Assembly (NCBI GenBank): GCA_051657715.1
Contig: JBOFLF010000061.1
Location: 1 to 64,000 of the forward strand
DNA from: JBOFBH01 sp051657715
GTDB taxonomy: Bacteria > Actinomycetota > Actinomycetes > Actinomycetales > Angustibacteraceae
DNA: 64,000 nt
Reading direction: 5' to 3'
Of this stretch, positions 1 to 8,140 are shown piece after piece (within the stretch, counting starts at the first letter, position 1; every line of letters begins with the position of its first letter). The notes beneath the pieces are model-generated. The model did not search any database. It was not told the DNA's origin and saw nothing but the letters and a program-made list of their open reading frames with translations. A program made the translations under genes and the position numbers.

Positions 1-314
1 ACCTGTCGAGCACCGAAGACGGGCTGGTCGCCGGCCTGACCCGCGCCGCCACCCTCGATCCCGATGAATGCCGAGCGTCCGTGGCCGACTGGACGCCAGC
101 CGCGATGGCACGCCGCTACCTGGAGTTGTACGACCAGCACCGCACCGCCCAGGTCCCCTCGCTGCCGGCGCCCCGGACCGCCCCAGATCGAGCCGCTACT
201 CAAGTCGGGCCTCGGCGTGGCCCGGCTCCGGCGCCAGCACGGACCGAGCAGCCCCAGGCCACTCCCGCCTGGCCGGCCGCCTCGCACATCGCACTGCCAG
301 GACCCGCGTCATGA
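1..314 (+). CDS. Glycosyltransferase C-terminal end (partial)
   Basis: Only the last ~103 codons lie in the window (reading frame begins at base 3); the start is outside. The segment around bases 30-130 reads as a helical stretch ending in AMARRYLELYDQH, which resembles the C-terminal helix of GT-B (family 4) glycosyltransferases, where a '..ma..Y..ly' pattern closes the domain. It is followed by a ~55-residue Pro/Ala/Arg-rich tail with no domain I recognise. The stop codon overlaps the ATG of the next gene (ATGA), so the two are probably translated together. The catalytic part is not visible, so the family call rests on the tail alone and donor and acceptor sugars are unknown. Confidence 0.5.
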   Translation, partial: LSSTEDGLVAGLTRAATLDPDECRASVADWTPAAMARRYLELYDQHRTAQVPSLPAPRTAPDRAATQVGPRRGPAPAPARTEQPQATPAWPAASHIALPGPAS

Positions 315-1291
315 CCGACGTCGTGCTGGTCGGCGCCGGATCGGTCGGGCAGCGGCACGCCCGGGTGCTGACCGGGCTGGAAGATGTCCGCATCACCGCG
401 GTCGTCGACCCGGTGGCCGGCGCCGCCGAGCACCTGGCGGGTGTCATCGGCGCCACCGCCTACCTGGATGCGGGCCAGGCGCTCGACGAGCACCGCCCGG
501 ACGCGGTCTACGTCTGTGTCCCGCCGTTCGCCCACGGCCCCGCCGAGCGCGCCGCGTTGGAACGGGGGCTACCGCTGTTCGTCGAGAAGCCGCTGGCCGC
601 CGACCTGGAGACCGCGCAGGAGCTGGCCGGGCTCGTCGAACGGGCCGGCGTGGTGACCGGCACCGGCTACCACTGGCGTTGCCTGGACACCGTGGAGCGG
701 GCCGCCCGGCTGCTTCACGACACTTCACCGCTCCTGGTCAGCGGGAGCTGGTTCGCTACCCGCCCCCCGGTGGCCTGGTGGAGTCGGCGGCGAGGCTCCG
801 GAGGGCAGGTCGTCGAGCAGCTCACCCACCTGCTGGATGTGGCCCGCGACCTGCTCGGTGAAGCCGTCGGGGTCGCCGCGGCGGCTACGAGCACCACGTT
901 CGACCCTGAGCAGGTGGACGACGCCACCGCGGCCGTCGTCCGGTTCGGCTGCGGCGCCGTCGGGACCTTCGCGGCCACCTCGGTGCTGCCCAGCGCCGGC
1001 CCGGTCGTGCTCGACATCGTGGCCGCGGGGACACGGCTCAGCCTCACCGAGACCTGCCTGGTGATCGACGGCCCGGACGGTCGACACGAGATCACCCCGG
1101 CCGTCGACCCGCGGGTCGCCGTCGACCAGGAGTTCATCGCAGCGGTCCGGGGTGAGCGCGCGTCCACCCGGGTGCCATACGCCGAAGCGCTCCGTACGCA
1201 CCAGCTGGCGTGCGCCATCACCACCGCCGCGACCCGCGACCTGCACCCCGTGGATCCCAGCGGGGTCGCTGCCGACACGGTCAGCCAGTGA
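311..1291 (+). CDS. Gfo/Idh/MocA family oxidoreductase
   Basis: A 326-residue NAD(P)-dependent sugar or cyclitol oxidoreductase. The N-terminus carries a Rossmann fingerprint (VLVGAGSVGQRHARVL) and, near residue 95, the family's EKPLA motif whose Lys helps bind cofactor and substrate; the C-terminal half fits the GFO_IDH_MocA alpha/beta domain. ATG 311 is chosen because it overlaps the upstream stop and begins directly with the first Rossmann strand; upstream in-frame codons would add non-conserved residues. The gene overlaps the next one by GTGA, so this is a tightly coupled set with a glycosyltransferase and a dehydrogenase, suggesting sugar modification for a glycoconjugate. Substrate unknown. 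Confidence 0.88.
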   Translation: MTDVVLVGAGSVGQRHARVLTGLEDVRITAVVDPVAGAAEHLAGVIGATAYLDAGQALDEHRPDAVYVCVPPFAHGPAERAALERGLPLFVEKPLAADLETAQELAGLVERAGVVTGTGYHWRCLDTVERAARLLHDTSPLLVSGSWFATRPPVAWWSRRRGSGGQVVEQLTHLLDVARDLLGEAVGVAAAATSTTFDPEQVDDATAAVVRFGCGAVGTFAATSVLPSAGPVVLDIVAAGTRLSLTETCLVIDGPDGRHEITPAVDPRVAVDQEFIAAVRGERASTRVPYAEALRTHQLACAITTAATRDLHPVDPSGVAADTVSQ

Positions 1292-2412
1292 GGCGCCGCC
1301 GCGTCGTCGTCACCGGCCCAGGCCAGGTCGAGGTGGTGGGCGACGAGCTGCCCGAGATCCAGGACGGTCAGCTGCTGCTCGAGACGGTCACCAGCGGCGT
1401 ATCCGCCGGCACTGAACTGGCCTTCGTCAAAGGCGACGCTCCGCAGCTGCATTCCGGGTGGGACGCCGACCTCGGCCTGTTCCTGCCCACCGCCCCGGCG
1501 GCCGGCTATCCGATACTCCGCCTGGGGTACATGGAGGTGGCCCGGGTTCTGCGGAGCAGGACATCTGGTTTCGCCGATGGCGGCCTCGTCGCCGCGGCCT
1601 ACGGACACGCCACCGCTCACCTGGCGGACCCGACCCGGGAGCACGTCGTCCCGCTGCCTGACGACATCGACCCCCTGCTAGGGGTGTTCGTCGCACACTT
1701 TGGCCCGATCTGCGCCAACGGCTTGCTGCACGCGGCCGCCGACGCCACCGGCGGAACCGTCCTTGGGTTGGGTGACGGCGTCCGAGGACGCCGGGTTGCC
1801 ATCACCGGCGGCGGCGCCGTCGGACTGATGACCGGGCTGCTGTGCCTGGAGCACGGCGCCGCCGAGACCATCGTGGTGGAGGCGGACCCTCGCCGACGCG
1901 CGGCTGCGGAGCAGCTCGGGATCACCGCCCTACCGGCCGAGGGCGACCCTGGTCGCGCACTCAAGCAGCGGTGGCGGCACGCGAGCCGCGACCACGGCGC
2001 GGACGTGGTGTTCCAGTGTCGCGGCCGCAGCCATGCCCTGGCCACCGCGCTGCGCGCGGTCCGACCTCAGGGAACCGTGATCGACCTGGCCTTCTACACC
2101 GGCCCGGCGGACGACGTCCGGCTGGGTGAGGAGTTCCACCACAACGGCCTCACGGTGCGGTGCGCCCAGATCGGACGGGTTCCGCGCGGACTCAGCTCGT
2201 GGGACCGGCTCCGGTTGTCCGCCGAGACCATCGACCTGCTGCGCAGTCGGGGGCCGGACATCCGCCGGGTCATGGTCAGCGACGTCCTCCCCCTGGACGA
2301 CGCCCCCGCGCTGCTGACCGATCTGGCCGCCCGGCGCCGGCACGTGCTCACCGCGGTCCTGACGTTTCCCGACCTCACGGCGCGTCCAGCATCGCCGGTC
2401 GTTACCAGTTAG
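1288..2412 (+). CDS. Medium-chain (zinc-type) alcohol dehydrogenase family protein
   Basis: A 374-residue MDR-superfamily dehydrogenase. The N-terminal GroES-like part contains a GVSAGTEL segment, and the centre has a Rossmann fold (VAITGGGAVGLMTGLLCLEHGA, about residues 170-192) followed by an acidic strand end (VVEAD) that fits NAD preference. The classical catalytic-zinc GHE motif is not obvious, so it may be a divergent or zinc-independent member. The GTG at 1288 overlaps the stop of the preceding oxidoreductase (GTGA), which fixes the start. It probably works with the two upstream genes on one sugar-derived substrate; this is inferred from coupling only. Confidence 0.82.
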   Translation: MRRRRVVVTGPGQVEVVGDELPEIQDGQLLLETVTSGVSAGTELAFVKGDAPQLHSGWDADLGLFLPTAPAAGYPILRLGYMEVARVLRSRTSGFADGGLVAAAYGHATAHLADPTREHVVPLPDDIDPLLGVFVAHFGPICANGLLHAAADATGGTVLGLGDGVRGRRVAITGGGAVGLMTGLLCLEHGAAETIVVEADPRRRAAAEQLGITALPAEGDPGRALKQRWRHASRDHGADVVFQCRGRSHALATALRAVRPQGTVIDLAFYTGPADDVRLGEEFHHNGLTVRCAQIGRVPRGLSSWDRLRLSAETIDLLRSRGPDIRRVMVSDVLPLDDAPALLTDLAARRRHVLTAVLTFPDLTARPASPVVTS

Positions 2413-2443
2413 TGCCCGCGGGCCACGGACTGCGGAGCCCGGC

Positions 2444-2959
2444 TCACGCGGCAACCAGCGCGAGGTACTCCTCCCACAGCGGGTCCACGCCACCGGTCCC
2501 GCGCAGGGACCACGTCGGACCGACCGGCGTGTACGGCCGCAACCGCAGCGACCAGCCCATCTCATCCGGGGTGCGATCTCCCTTGGCGCCATTGCACCGC
2601 AAGCAGCAGCTGATCAAGTTCTCCCAACTGTCGCCGCCACCTCGGGAGCGTGGCACCACGTGGTCCACGGTCGTCGCGGACGCCAGGCAATAGCCGCAGC
2701 GATGGCCGTCCCGCCGGAGCACACCACGACGGCTGACGCCGACCGACCGATATCGCGGCACTCGGACGAACCGGACCAGCAGGATCACCGATGGCCGATT
2801 CAGGTTGGTCGCGACCTGACGCAGCGACCCCGGGCTGCGGATGGGCTCCTCGCCGGCAGCGAGGATCGTGGCTTTTCCGGACAGCACTAGCACAACAGCC
2901 CGCTTGAACGACACCACCGACAGCGGTTCGTAGCTGGCATTGAGCACGAGCGTGCGCAT
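2444..2959 (-). CDS. HNH endonuclease
   Basis: A 171-residue HNH nuclease of a type common in actinobacterial chromosomes. Two zinc-binding CxxC pairs (C88/C91 and C119/C122) frame the beta-beta-alpha metal finger, with the catalytic pattern H100, N114 and N123 in DHVVPRSRGGG, SWEN and CLRCN. The N-terminal ~75 residues (RTLVLNASYEPLSVV) form the conserved domain that precedes HNH in this family. It is convergent with the upstream dehydrogenase and has no methyltransferase or phage gene beside it, so it is more likely a housekeeping nuclease than a restriction enzyme. Its biological substrate is unknown. Confidence 0.9.
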   Translation of the reverse strand: MRTLVLNASYEPLSVVSFKRAVVLVLSGKATILAAGEEPIRSPGSLRQVATNLNRPSVILLVRFVRVPRYRSVGVSRRGVLRRDGHRCGYCLASATTVDHVVPRSRGGGDSWENLISCCLRCNGAKGDRTPDEMGWSLRLRPYTPVGPTWSLRGTGGVDPLWEEYLALVAA

Positions 2960-3150
2960 GCGCGCCCCTCTCTCACCCCGATCACCCGAGCTGGCGTGCT
3001 GGATGTCGGAGACGTCCAGAAACCGCCTGGCTGGCGGGTCCAGCGTCAGACTAGGCGGTGATCTGCGTCAGGGTCACCCGTATTGGGCGGGCCGGATGAT
3101 GAGACGGGAGGCCGGCAGTCAAGCAGAGAACCGATCGGGACCGTACGAGG

Positions 3151-3960
3151 TCAGCGCGACACCCGACCGTACGTGGCGCTGCTGGAGTAGACGGGCCGCT
3201 TGGACACGGACTTCCCGGTGCGGGGAGCGTCGTACATCATCCCGTTGCCTGCGTAGATGCCCACGTGTCCGGGGGAGAACACCAGATCACCTGGCATGGC
3301 TTGGCTGCGTGGGATCATCCGGGTCGCTGCTCGCTGAGCGGACGACGTCCGCGGGAGGTTGATGCCGACCTGTCGATACACGTATGAGGTGTAGCCCGAG
3401 CAGTCGAACCCAGCCGGCGTCGATCCGCCGTAGACATACGGCACCCCGAGGTATCGGGCGGCGACCTCGAGAACGGCGGCCCCGAACTGAGCTGAGCCTG
3501 GGGACCCCGCCTGGATGGTGGGCGGTGGATCGATCTGCTGCGACTGTGACGTGGTGCTCGCGGATCCGCCGGCTGAGCTGGCCGGCGTGGGTGTTGGCGT
3601 GGGTTTGGGCTTGGGTTTCGGCGCGGGCTTGGCCTTGAAACCGAGCACCCCGTACCGCGGCGCCGGAGTGGCACCGGTCATCAGGGAAGCCGGAATCACC
3701 GACGCCGATTGGGCCGTCTCAGGGGGGTTGTCCACCAGGGCGGCAAGGCTGGATGTCGAGGGACTGGCATCAGCGGTCGAGGCCTGCGCCGGAGAAGCAT
3801 CGGACTGCAGGCCGATCGAAGCGAGAAGCCCACCAGAAACCGCGAGAACTGCGCCGGTCTTGGCGACCGCACCAGCGTGGCCACTGGTGTGCACGACGGC
3901 GAAACCTGAGGAGGTAGTACTAGCTGGCGCACGGTGGCGCCCAGAGCTACGGGTCGTCAC
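3151..3960 (-). CDS. Secreted NlpC/P60 peptidoglycan hydrolase
   Basis: A 269-residue exported cell-wall hydrolase that would cut stem peptides of peptidoglycan. It starts at GTG 3960, after GGAGAGG at a 10-base spacing; longer in-frame readings run back into the riboswitch and are rejected. Residues ~25-50 form a signal/membrane segment (GAVAKTGAVLAVSGGLLASIGL), followed by a Pro/Thr/Ser-rich linker with KPKPKPTPTPTP. The C-terminal ~115 residues are the NlpC/P60 domain: catalytic Cys ~187 in GFDCSGYTSYVY, and His in SPGHVGIYAGNG. Expression is probably controlled by the c-di-AMP riboswitch just upstream, as for many actinobacterial resuscitation or cell-wall hydrolases. Confidence 0.92.
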   Translation of the reverse strand: MTTRSSGRHRAPASTTSSGFAVVHTSGHAGAVAKTGAVLAVSGGLLASIGLQSDASPAQASTADASPSTSSLAALVDNPPETAQSASVIPASLMTGATPAPRYGVLGFKAKPAPKPKPKPTPTPTPASSAGGSASTTSQSQQIDPPPTIQAGSPGSAQFGAAVLEVAARYLGVPYVYGGSTPAGFDCSGYTSYVYRQVGINLPRTSSAQRAATRMIPRSQAMPGDLVFSPGHVGIYAGNGMMYDAPRTGKSVSKRPVYSSSATYGRVSR

Positions 3961-3967
3961 GTTCAAA

Positions 3968-4160
3968 CAGCCTCTCCGACGCCTACGAGGTGAGCTGTCG
4001 GGTTCGGGTGGGAGAAATTCACCCGGCCACCTCGTCCAGGCCCGTACCGCGAGGCCTGGGGCGGTGGCTTCACCCCAAGGATGACCACGGCTGGCTGCCG
4101 CGCCACCCACTTGGTGGGTCCCCCGTCCCTGCCATCTAACGGTCGATCGTGCCGTGATCG
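3968..4160 (-). promoter_or_regulatory. ydaO/yuaA (c-di-AMP) riboswitch
   Basis: On the minus strand the leader contains the conserved blocks of the c-di-AMP riboswitch in order: GGGACGGGGGACCCA (4115-4129), CCTTGGGGTGAAGCC (4066-4080), and near the 3' end a block reading CCGAACCCGACAGCTCACC followed by TCGTAGGCG (3980-4007). The next base block, GGAGAGG, also serves as the Shine-Dalgarno of the NlpC/P60 gene. The blocks and the cell-wall hydrolase target match the known family; boundaries are approximate. In this class c-di-AMP binding normally turns expression off. Confidence 0.88.
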
Positions 4161-4324
4161 CAGCGGCAGGGCTCGGCGTCTGCGTCCACGGAACCTCCGG
4201 ATGGGACCCGGAGGCGGGGCCTAACGTACACACGGCCGCGGACAGCTGTCATCTCCTGCACGCTTCTCGGGGCAAAGAAATTCGCTCGGTGATACCGGAG
4301 TCACCCCTTGCCGTCACATCAGTG

Positions 4325-4380
4325 GGGTTCGTCATGACCACGCGCCCAGCCAGATTCGTCTTAGGGGCGATGACGAACCC
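4325..4380. repeat. 11-bp perfect inverted repeat
   Basis: GGGTTCGTCAT (4325-4335) is matched by ATGACGAACCC (4370-4380) across a 34-base loop. It lies between the ideR stop and the riboswitch-controlled gene, so it could be a transcript end for ideR or a protein-binding site. There is no U-tract, so I do not call it a terminator. Confidence 0.45.
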
Positions 4381-4463
4381 GGCGGCATCTCGTTAACCGG
4401 AGCGATCGGCGTCACGGAGCGGGTGGCGCCACGAGCGAGTCGGACCCACCGCACCGAGCACGA

Positions 4464-5156
4464 TCATGGCGTCGTGGCGACGAACACATGGTCGGCGATC
4501 CGATGCAGGACCTCGACCTCACCCTGAGGCCCCTCAACGAGCAGGTGGACACCATCCGTCCGGACCTGGACCCGATGACCCGGGTGCAACCCGGCGGTAC
4601 TGAGCGCCGACAGGATCGCCGGATCGCCCTGGGCGGGTTCACCGATCCGATGGACGACGACGTCTACCGGCTGCGCGGTGGCCACCGCGGTCAGCTGGCG
4701 CAGGTTGTCGCTGAGGAACTGCTCGGACACCGCCGAGTCCCCGAGCTCGTCGAGACCTGGGATGGGGTTGCCGTACGGCGACTCGGTGGGGTGGCCGAGA
4801 ACCTCCAGCAGCTTGCGCTCGACCCGCTCGCTCATCACGTGCTCCCACCGGCACGCCTCCACGTGCACGTGCTCCCACTCCAAACCGATGATGTCGACCA
4901 GCAACCGCTCGGCAAGCCGGTGCTTGCGCATCACCCGGGTCGCCTTGGCCCGCCCCAGCGTGCTGAGCTCGAGGTGCCGGTCGCCGCTGACGTGCAGCAG
5001 ACCATCCCGCTCCATCCGAGCCACGGTCTGGGACACCGTGGGGCCGCTCTGGTTCAAGCGCTCAGCGATCCGAGCACGCAACGGGACGATGCCCTCCTCC
5101 TCCAGCTCGAAGATCGTGCGCAGGTACATCTCCGTGGTGTCGATCAGGTCGCTCAC
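4464..5156 (-). CDS. ideR: Iron-dependent DtxR/IdeR-family transcriptional repressor
   Basis: A 230-residue metal-sensing repressor. N-terminal winged helix (residues 1-65), dimer/metal domain (65-140) and a C-terminal SH3-like domain (from ~150). The metal ligands fall on DtxR numbering: M10, H79, E83, H98, C102, E105 and H106, within HVHVEACRWEHVMS. C102 and this block point to the iron-sensing DtxR/IdeR branch rather than MntR. It should bind Fe2+ and repress iron uptake genes, none of which are in the window. GTG 5156 is preceded by GGAGGAG at ~10 bases. The photolyase gene and a tandem repeat lie upstream on the other strand. Confidence 0.93.
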   Translation of the reverse strand: MSDLIDTTEMYLRTIFELEEEGIVPLRARIAERLNQSGPTVSQTVARMERDGLLHVSGDRHLELSTLGRAKATRVMRKHRLAERLLVDIIGLEWEHVHVEACRWEHVMSERVERKLLEVLGHPTESPYGNPIPGLDELGDSAVSEQFLSDNLRQLTAVATAQPVDVVVHRIGEPAQGDPAILSALSTAGLHPGHRVQVRTDGVHLLVEGPQGEVEVLHRIADHVFVATTP

Positions 5157-5270
5157 GCCGCTCGACTCCTCCGTCGCGATCCGCTAGAGGGGAGCGTACG
5201 CGTAGCCCGTGCCATTCCCGACACACAGCCGGACAGCCGGGCAGCACAGCGGGCGGGCAGCGCGATCTGC

Positions 5271-5450
5271 CGGCCCGCGGTCTGCCGTGCGGGCGCTGGC
5301 CCGCGGTCTGCCGTGCGGGCGCTGGCCCGCGGTCTGCCGTGCGGGCGCTGGCCGGTCGGTCTGCCGTGCGGGCGCTGGCCGGTCGGCCTGCCGTGCGGGC
5401 GCTGGCCCGCGGTCTGCCGTGCGGGCGCTGGCCGGTCGGCCTACCGTGTG
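5271..5450. repeat. GC-rich 26-27 bp tandem repeat array
   Basis: Six copies of a unit with core GCCGTGCGGGCGCTGGCC are separated by either CGCGGTCT or GGTCGG(T/C)CT, so units are 26 or 27 bases. A decayed seventh copy (ACCGTGTGACACGTGGCC) runs into the start of the photolyase gene. There are no unique spacers, so this is not CRISPR. It fills the whole intergenic space between ideR and photolyase, where their promoters should be. On the plus strand each unit can form a GC-rich hairpin (GCGGGC/GCCCGC). Confidence 0.85.
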
Positions 5451-5454
5451 ACAC

Positions 5455-6819
5455 GTGGCCGCCTCGATGTTGTGGTTTCGACGAGACCTCCGGCTGAGAG
5501 ACCACCCGGCGTTGCACACCGCGGTTGCGAGCGGTGGGCGGGTGCTCCCGGTCTTCGTCATCGACCCACGGCTGTGGCGCTCGGCTGGCGCACCTCGACT
5601 CACCTGGCTGTTGCGCTCGTTGCGCGCCCTGCACCGGGCGACGGACGGCGCACTCACCATTCGGCACGGAGACCCGGCGCAGGTTCTGCCGCAGGCGGCG
5701 CGTGAGCTGGGCGGGTCCTCAGCACACGTCACGGTGCACGTCACCGCGGATACCGGACCATATGGACGGCGCCGTGATCAGGAGGTCGAGCAGGCCCTGC
5801 TCGACCACGACGTGCCGTTGGTGCGCACCGGCAGCGCCTATGCGGTCGGCCCGGGGTCGGTGGTGAAGGCCGACGGCACGCCCTACGGCGTCTTCAGCCC
5901 GTTCATGCGGGCCTGGCAGCGGCACGGGTGGCCAGACCCGGCCGGACCACCACCCGCGGGGCTGCGCTGGGCTCGCACCGTCGCCAGCGAGGAACTGCCG
6001 GACGAGCCGGCCACGGACGGCATCGAGCTGCCAGACGTCGGAGAGCAGGCCGCCACCGACCGCTGGGCCGAGTTCCTAGGTGGCTCCCTCAGGTCGTACC
6101 ACGAGAACCGCGACCGCCCGGATGTGGACAGCACCTCCCAGCTGTCGGCGCACCTGAAGTACGGCGAGATCCACCCCCGGACGTTGCTCGCGGATCTGCA
6201 TCGGCGCCGCGGCGAGGGGGTGGACTCGTACCGCACCGAACTGGCGTGGCGGGAGTTCTACGCCGACGTGCTGTGGCACCAACCGCACACCGCTCGCGAG
6301 TACCTGCGCCCCGAGCTGGCCACGATGGCGCACGATCAGCCCGGTCCTGCCTTCACCGCATGGCAGGCCGGCCGCACCGGCTTCCCGTTCGTCGACGCCG
6401 GCATGCGTCAGCTGCGCACGATCGGGTGGATGCATAACCGGCTGCGGATGGTCACCGCCAGCTTCCTGGTCAAAGATCTGCACGTGGAGTGGCAGCACGG
6501 CGCCCGGTACTTCCTGCGGTGGTTGCGGGACGGCGACCTGGCCAGCAACAACCACGGGTGGCAGTGGGTGGCTGGCACCGGGACCGACGCGGCACCGTAC
6601 TTCCGGGTCTTCAACCCGGTGTCTCAAGGCGAACGGTTCGATCCCCTCGGGGACTATGTGCGCCAATGGGTGCCGGAGCTACGGCACCTGCCCGGCAAGG
6701 CCGCCCACCAGCCCTGGGCCGCCGCGGATGGATACGACCACGGGTATCCTCAGCGGATCGTCGACCACTCTGCCGAGCGAGCCGAGGCCTTGCGCCGATA
6801 CGCCGCTGCTCGCGGTTAG
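5455..6819 (+). CDS. phr: Deoxyribodipyrimidine photo-lyase
   Basis: A 454-residue class I cyclobutane pyrimidine dimer photolyase that uses FADH- and light to repair UV damage. It opens with the canonical LWFRRDLRLRDHPAL and has an N-terminal alpha/beta antenna domain (1-135) and C-terminal helical FAD domain. Visible FAD/DNA motifs include ELAWREFYADVLWHQP, DAGMRQLRTIGWMHNRLRM and WLRDGDLASNNHGWQWVAGTGTDAAPYFRVFNP. GTG 5455 or ATG 5467 are both possible starts; both precede the first strand. A tandem repeat ends at the start codon, so the 5' region is unusual. Length is normal for the family. Confidence 0.95.
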   Translation: MAASMLWFRRDLRLRDHPALHTAVASGGRVLPVFVIDPRLWRSAGAPRLTWLLRSLRALHRATDGALTIRHGDPAQVLPQAARELGGSSAHVTVHVTADTGPYGRRRDQEVEQALLDHDVPLVRTGSAYAVGPGSVVKADGTPYGVFSPFMRAWQRHGWPDPAGPPPAGLRWARTVASEELPDEPATDGIELPDVGEQAATDRWAEFLGGSLRSYHENRDRPDVDSTSQLSAHLKYGEIHPRTLLADLHRRRGEGVDSYRTELAWREFYADVLWHQPHTAREYLRPELATMAHDQPGPAFTAWQAGRTGFPFVDAGMRQLRTIGWMHNRLRMVTASFLVKDLHVEWQHGARYFLRWLRDGDLASNNHGWQWVAGTGTDAAPYFRVFNPVSQGERFDPLGDYVRQWVPELRHLPGKAAHQPWAAADGYDHGYPQRIVDHSAERAEALRRYAAARG

Positions 6820-6838
6820 TGCCGCCTGGCGGTTGAAG

Positions 6839-7711
6839 TCAGCCGAGGATGCCGAACTCCTGGACTCCGTACCACCGGCCGTCTGTTCCTCGGGCCAGTC
6901 CGACGCCGATCGTGGTGAAGTCCGGCCGCATGATGTTCGCGTAGTGCGCCGGTGACGCCATCCAGCCATCGATCATCTGCTGGACCGGATCACCAGAACC
7001 CTGGCTGTAGGCGATGTTCTCGCCGCTACTGCCGGTGGCACAGGTGGTGATCATCGAACCCAGCTCTTGGTGACGGAGCCTTTTGATAGTGGCCAAGTGA
7101 GTGGCCCAGCGGTCGGCGAAGCCGTCCAGACACGGGTTCAACGTCATCAGCAGCAGGCCAGCCTTGGCCCGCTCAGCATTGACCGCCTTGAGGATCCGCG
7201 ACTGCGAGGCAGCGCCCTCCGGATCGCCATCGCCTCCTCCAGTCGTGCTCGAACCTCCGGATGTGCTCGACCCTCCGGACGTGCCCGACGTGGATCCACG
7301 AGGTCGGTTGGACGTCTCCGGCACGGAGTTGGCTGAACTCTCGCCCCCCTCGGAGGTCGTGGAACCCGACCGGGGCGTGCTCGACTCCGACGAGCCGTCG
7401 CCATCCGAACCGGGAGGGCACCCCTGGGTCGTGCGGGTCCGGCACCGCGTGCTGCTCTCAGACGAGTCAGATCCCGGCGATCCGCTCCTGGCGCCCTGCT
7501 GGGTGCTCTCGCTGCCGTCCCCGACGCCAGTGCGTTGGGTAACCGACGATGGCGTGACGTCGAGCCGCGTCGGAGCAGCGTCGTCGCCATCGAAGGCGGC
7601 GGCCACGGAGCCGGCGGCCACCGTGCCGACGATCACAACGGCGACCAGTAGGAACGGCGCCCCGGGGCGCCGACGTCCGCGATGGCGGGGAGAAGTGGAG
7701 TGGTGGCGCAC
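6839..7711 (-). CDS. Secreted CAP/SCP-domain protein
   Basis: A 290-residue exported protein. GTG 7711 has GAGGAG six bases upstream. After a basic stretch there is one hydrophobic segment (FLLVAVVIVGTVAAGSVAAAF), then a long Ser/Gly/Thr-rich linker (~residues 50-165), and a C-terminal CAP domain (~165-290). The classic CAP signatures are present: H in LATIKRLRHQE, GENIAYSQG, and W..SPAHYANIMRPDF. Bacterial CAP proteins of this type are extracellular and of mostly unknown activity. It is a conventional CAP protein, unlike the divergent CAP lipoproteins at 51.5-59.9 kb. Convergent with the photolyase gene. Confidence 0.88.
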   Translation of the reverse strand: MRHHSTSPRHRGRRRPGAPFLLVAVVIVGTVAAGSVAAAFDGDDAAPTRLDVTPSSVTQRTGVGDGSESTQQGARSGSPGSDSSESSTRCRTRTTQGCPPGSDGDGSSESSTPRSGSTTSEGGESSANSVPETSNRPRGSTSGTSGGSSTSGGSSTTGGGDGDPEGAASQSRILKAVNAERAKAGLLLMTLNPCLDGFADRWATHLATIKRLRHQELGSMITTCATGSSGENIAYSQGSGDPVQQMIDGWMASPAHYANIMRPDFTTIGVGLARGTDGRWYGVQEFGILG

Positions 7712-7984
7712 GAACGGCTCCTCAGCAGCTGTCTGATGGGGTACCGACCCACCCGCCCTCACAGGCCAGCTCCCGTTGACCTATGAACTCTGCTGAATTT
7801 CAGGACGTGCGTCAACCTATTGCTCCGATCCGCTGGAGCATCTGTGCCTGACGGATCGAAAACCGGGCAGCCCTTGCTTGTCAGTTGCCATCGCCCCCCA
7901 ACGATGTGCTGTCAGGAGAGCGTCGTGATCGGATAGCCATCACACCCCCCCTGCGACCCGCTCTCACCGACCTGCAGAACTGCG

Positions 7985-8140
7985 TTGCGCCTCGCAGCGA
8001 CGCGACGTACCGTCCCGAGTACACGGGAAGGGAGGTGGTCCGCGTAGTGAATGACGTACGGACGCGTGAGGTGACAGCTAGCTAGCCGTCGTCGAGTCGG
8101 ACGGGCTCCCGTGCGGACCCACCGCCGCGCGACGCGCGGC
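7985..8140 (+). promoter_or_regulatory. Orphan leader element: promoter, short ORF and GC hairpins
   Basis: A possible promoter (TTGCGC 7985-7990, 17-base spacer, TACCGT 8008-8013) is followed by a small hairpin (CCCG-AGTACA-CGGG), a strong Shine-Dalgarno GGAGGTGGT (8031-8039), a 12-codon ORF, and then two tight hairpins: ACGGG-CT-CCCGT (8101-8112) and GCCGCGC-GAC-GCGCGGC (8124-8140). This layout looks like a ribosome-sensing attenuator. The next plus-strand gene is serC, 1.1 kb away beyond an antisense gene, so the element seems to have no target. It may be an independent small RNA. Family not recognised. Confidence 0.45.
8047..8085 (+). CDS. 12-residue leader-peptide candidate
   Basis: GTG AAT GAC... 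encodes VNDVRTREVTAS and ends in TAG. It sits seven bases after GGAGGTGGT, an unusually strong ribosome binding site for so short a frame. Charged residues DVRTRE dominate; there is no run of one amino acid as in classical amino-acid attenuators. The stop lies 15 bases before the first downstream hairpin, the spacing expected if a terminating or stalled ribosome were to affect folding. Function is inference. Confidence 0.45.
   Translation: MNDVRTREVTAS

Noticed and set aside
3961..4233. Longer N-terminus for the NlpC/P60 protein
   Set aside because: The extra 91 codons coincide with the conserved riboswitch blocks and have no protein-like pattern.
5271..5450. Tandem repeats as a CRISPR array
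   Set aside because: Units are contiguous with only two alternating short linkers and no unique spacers; no cas genes are near.
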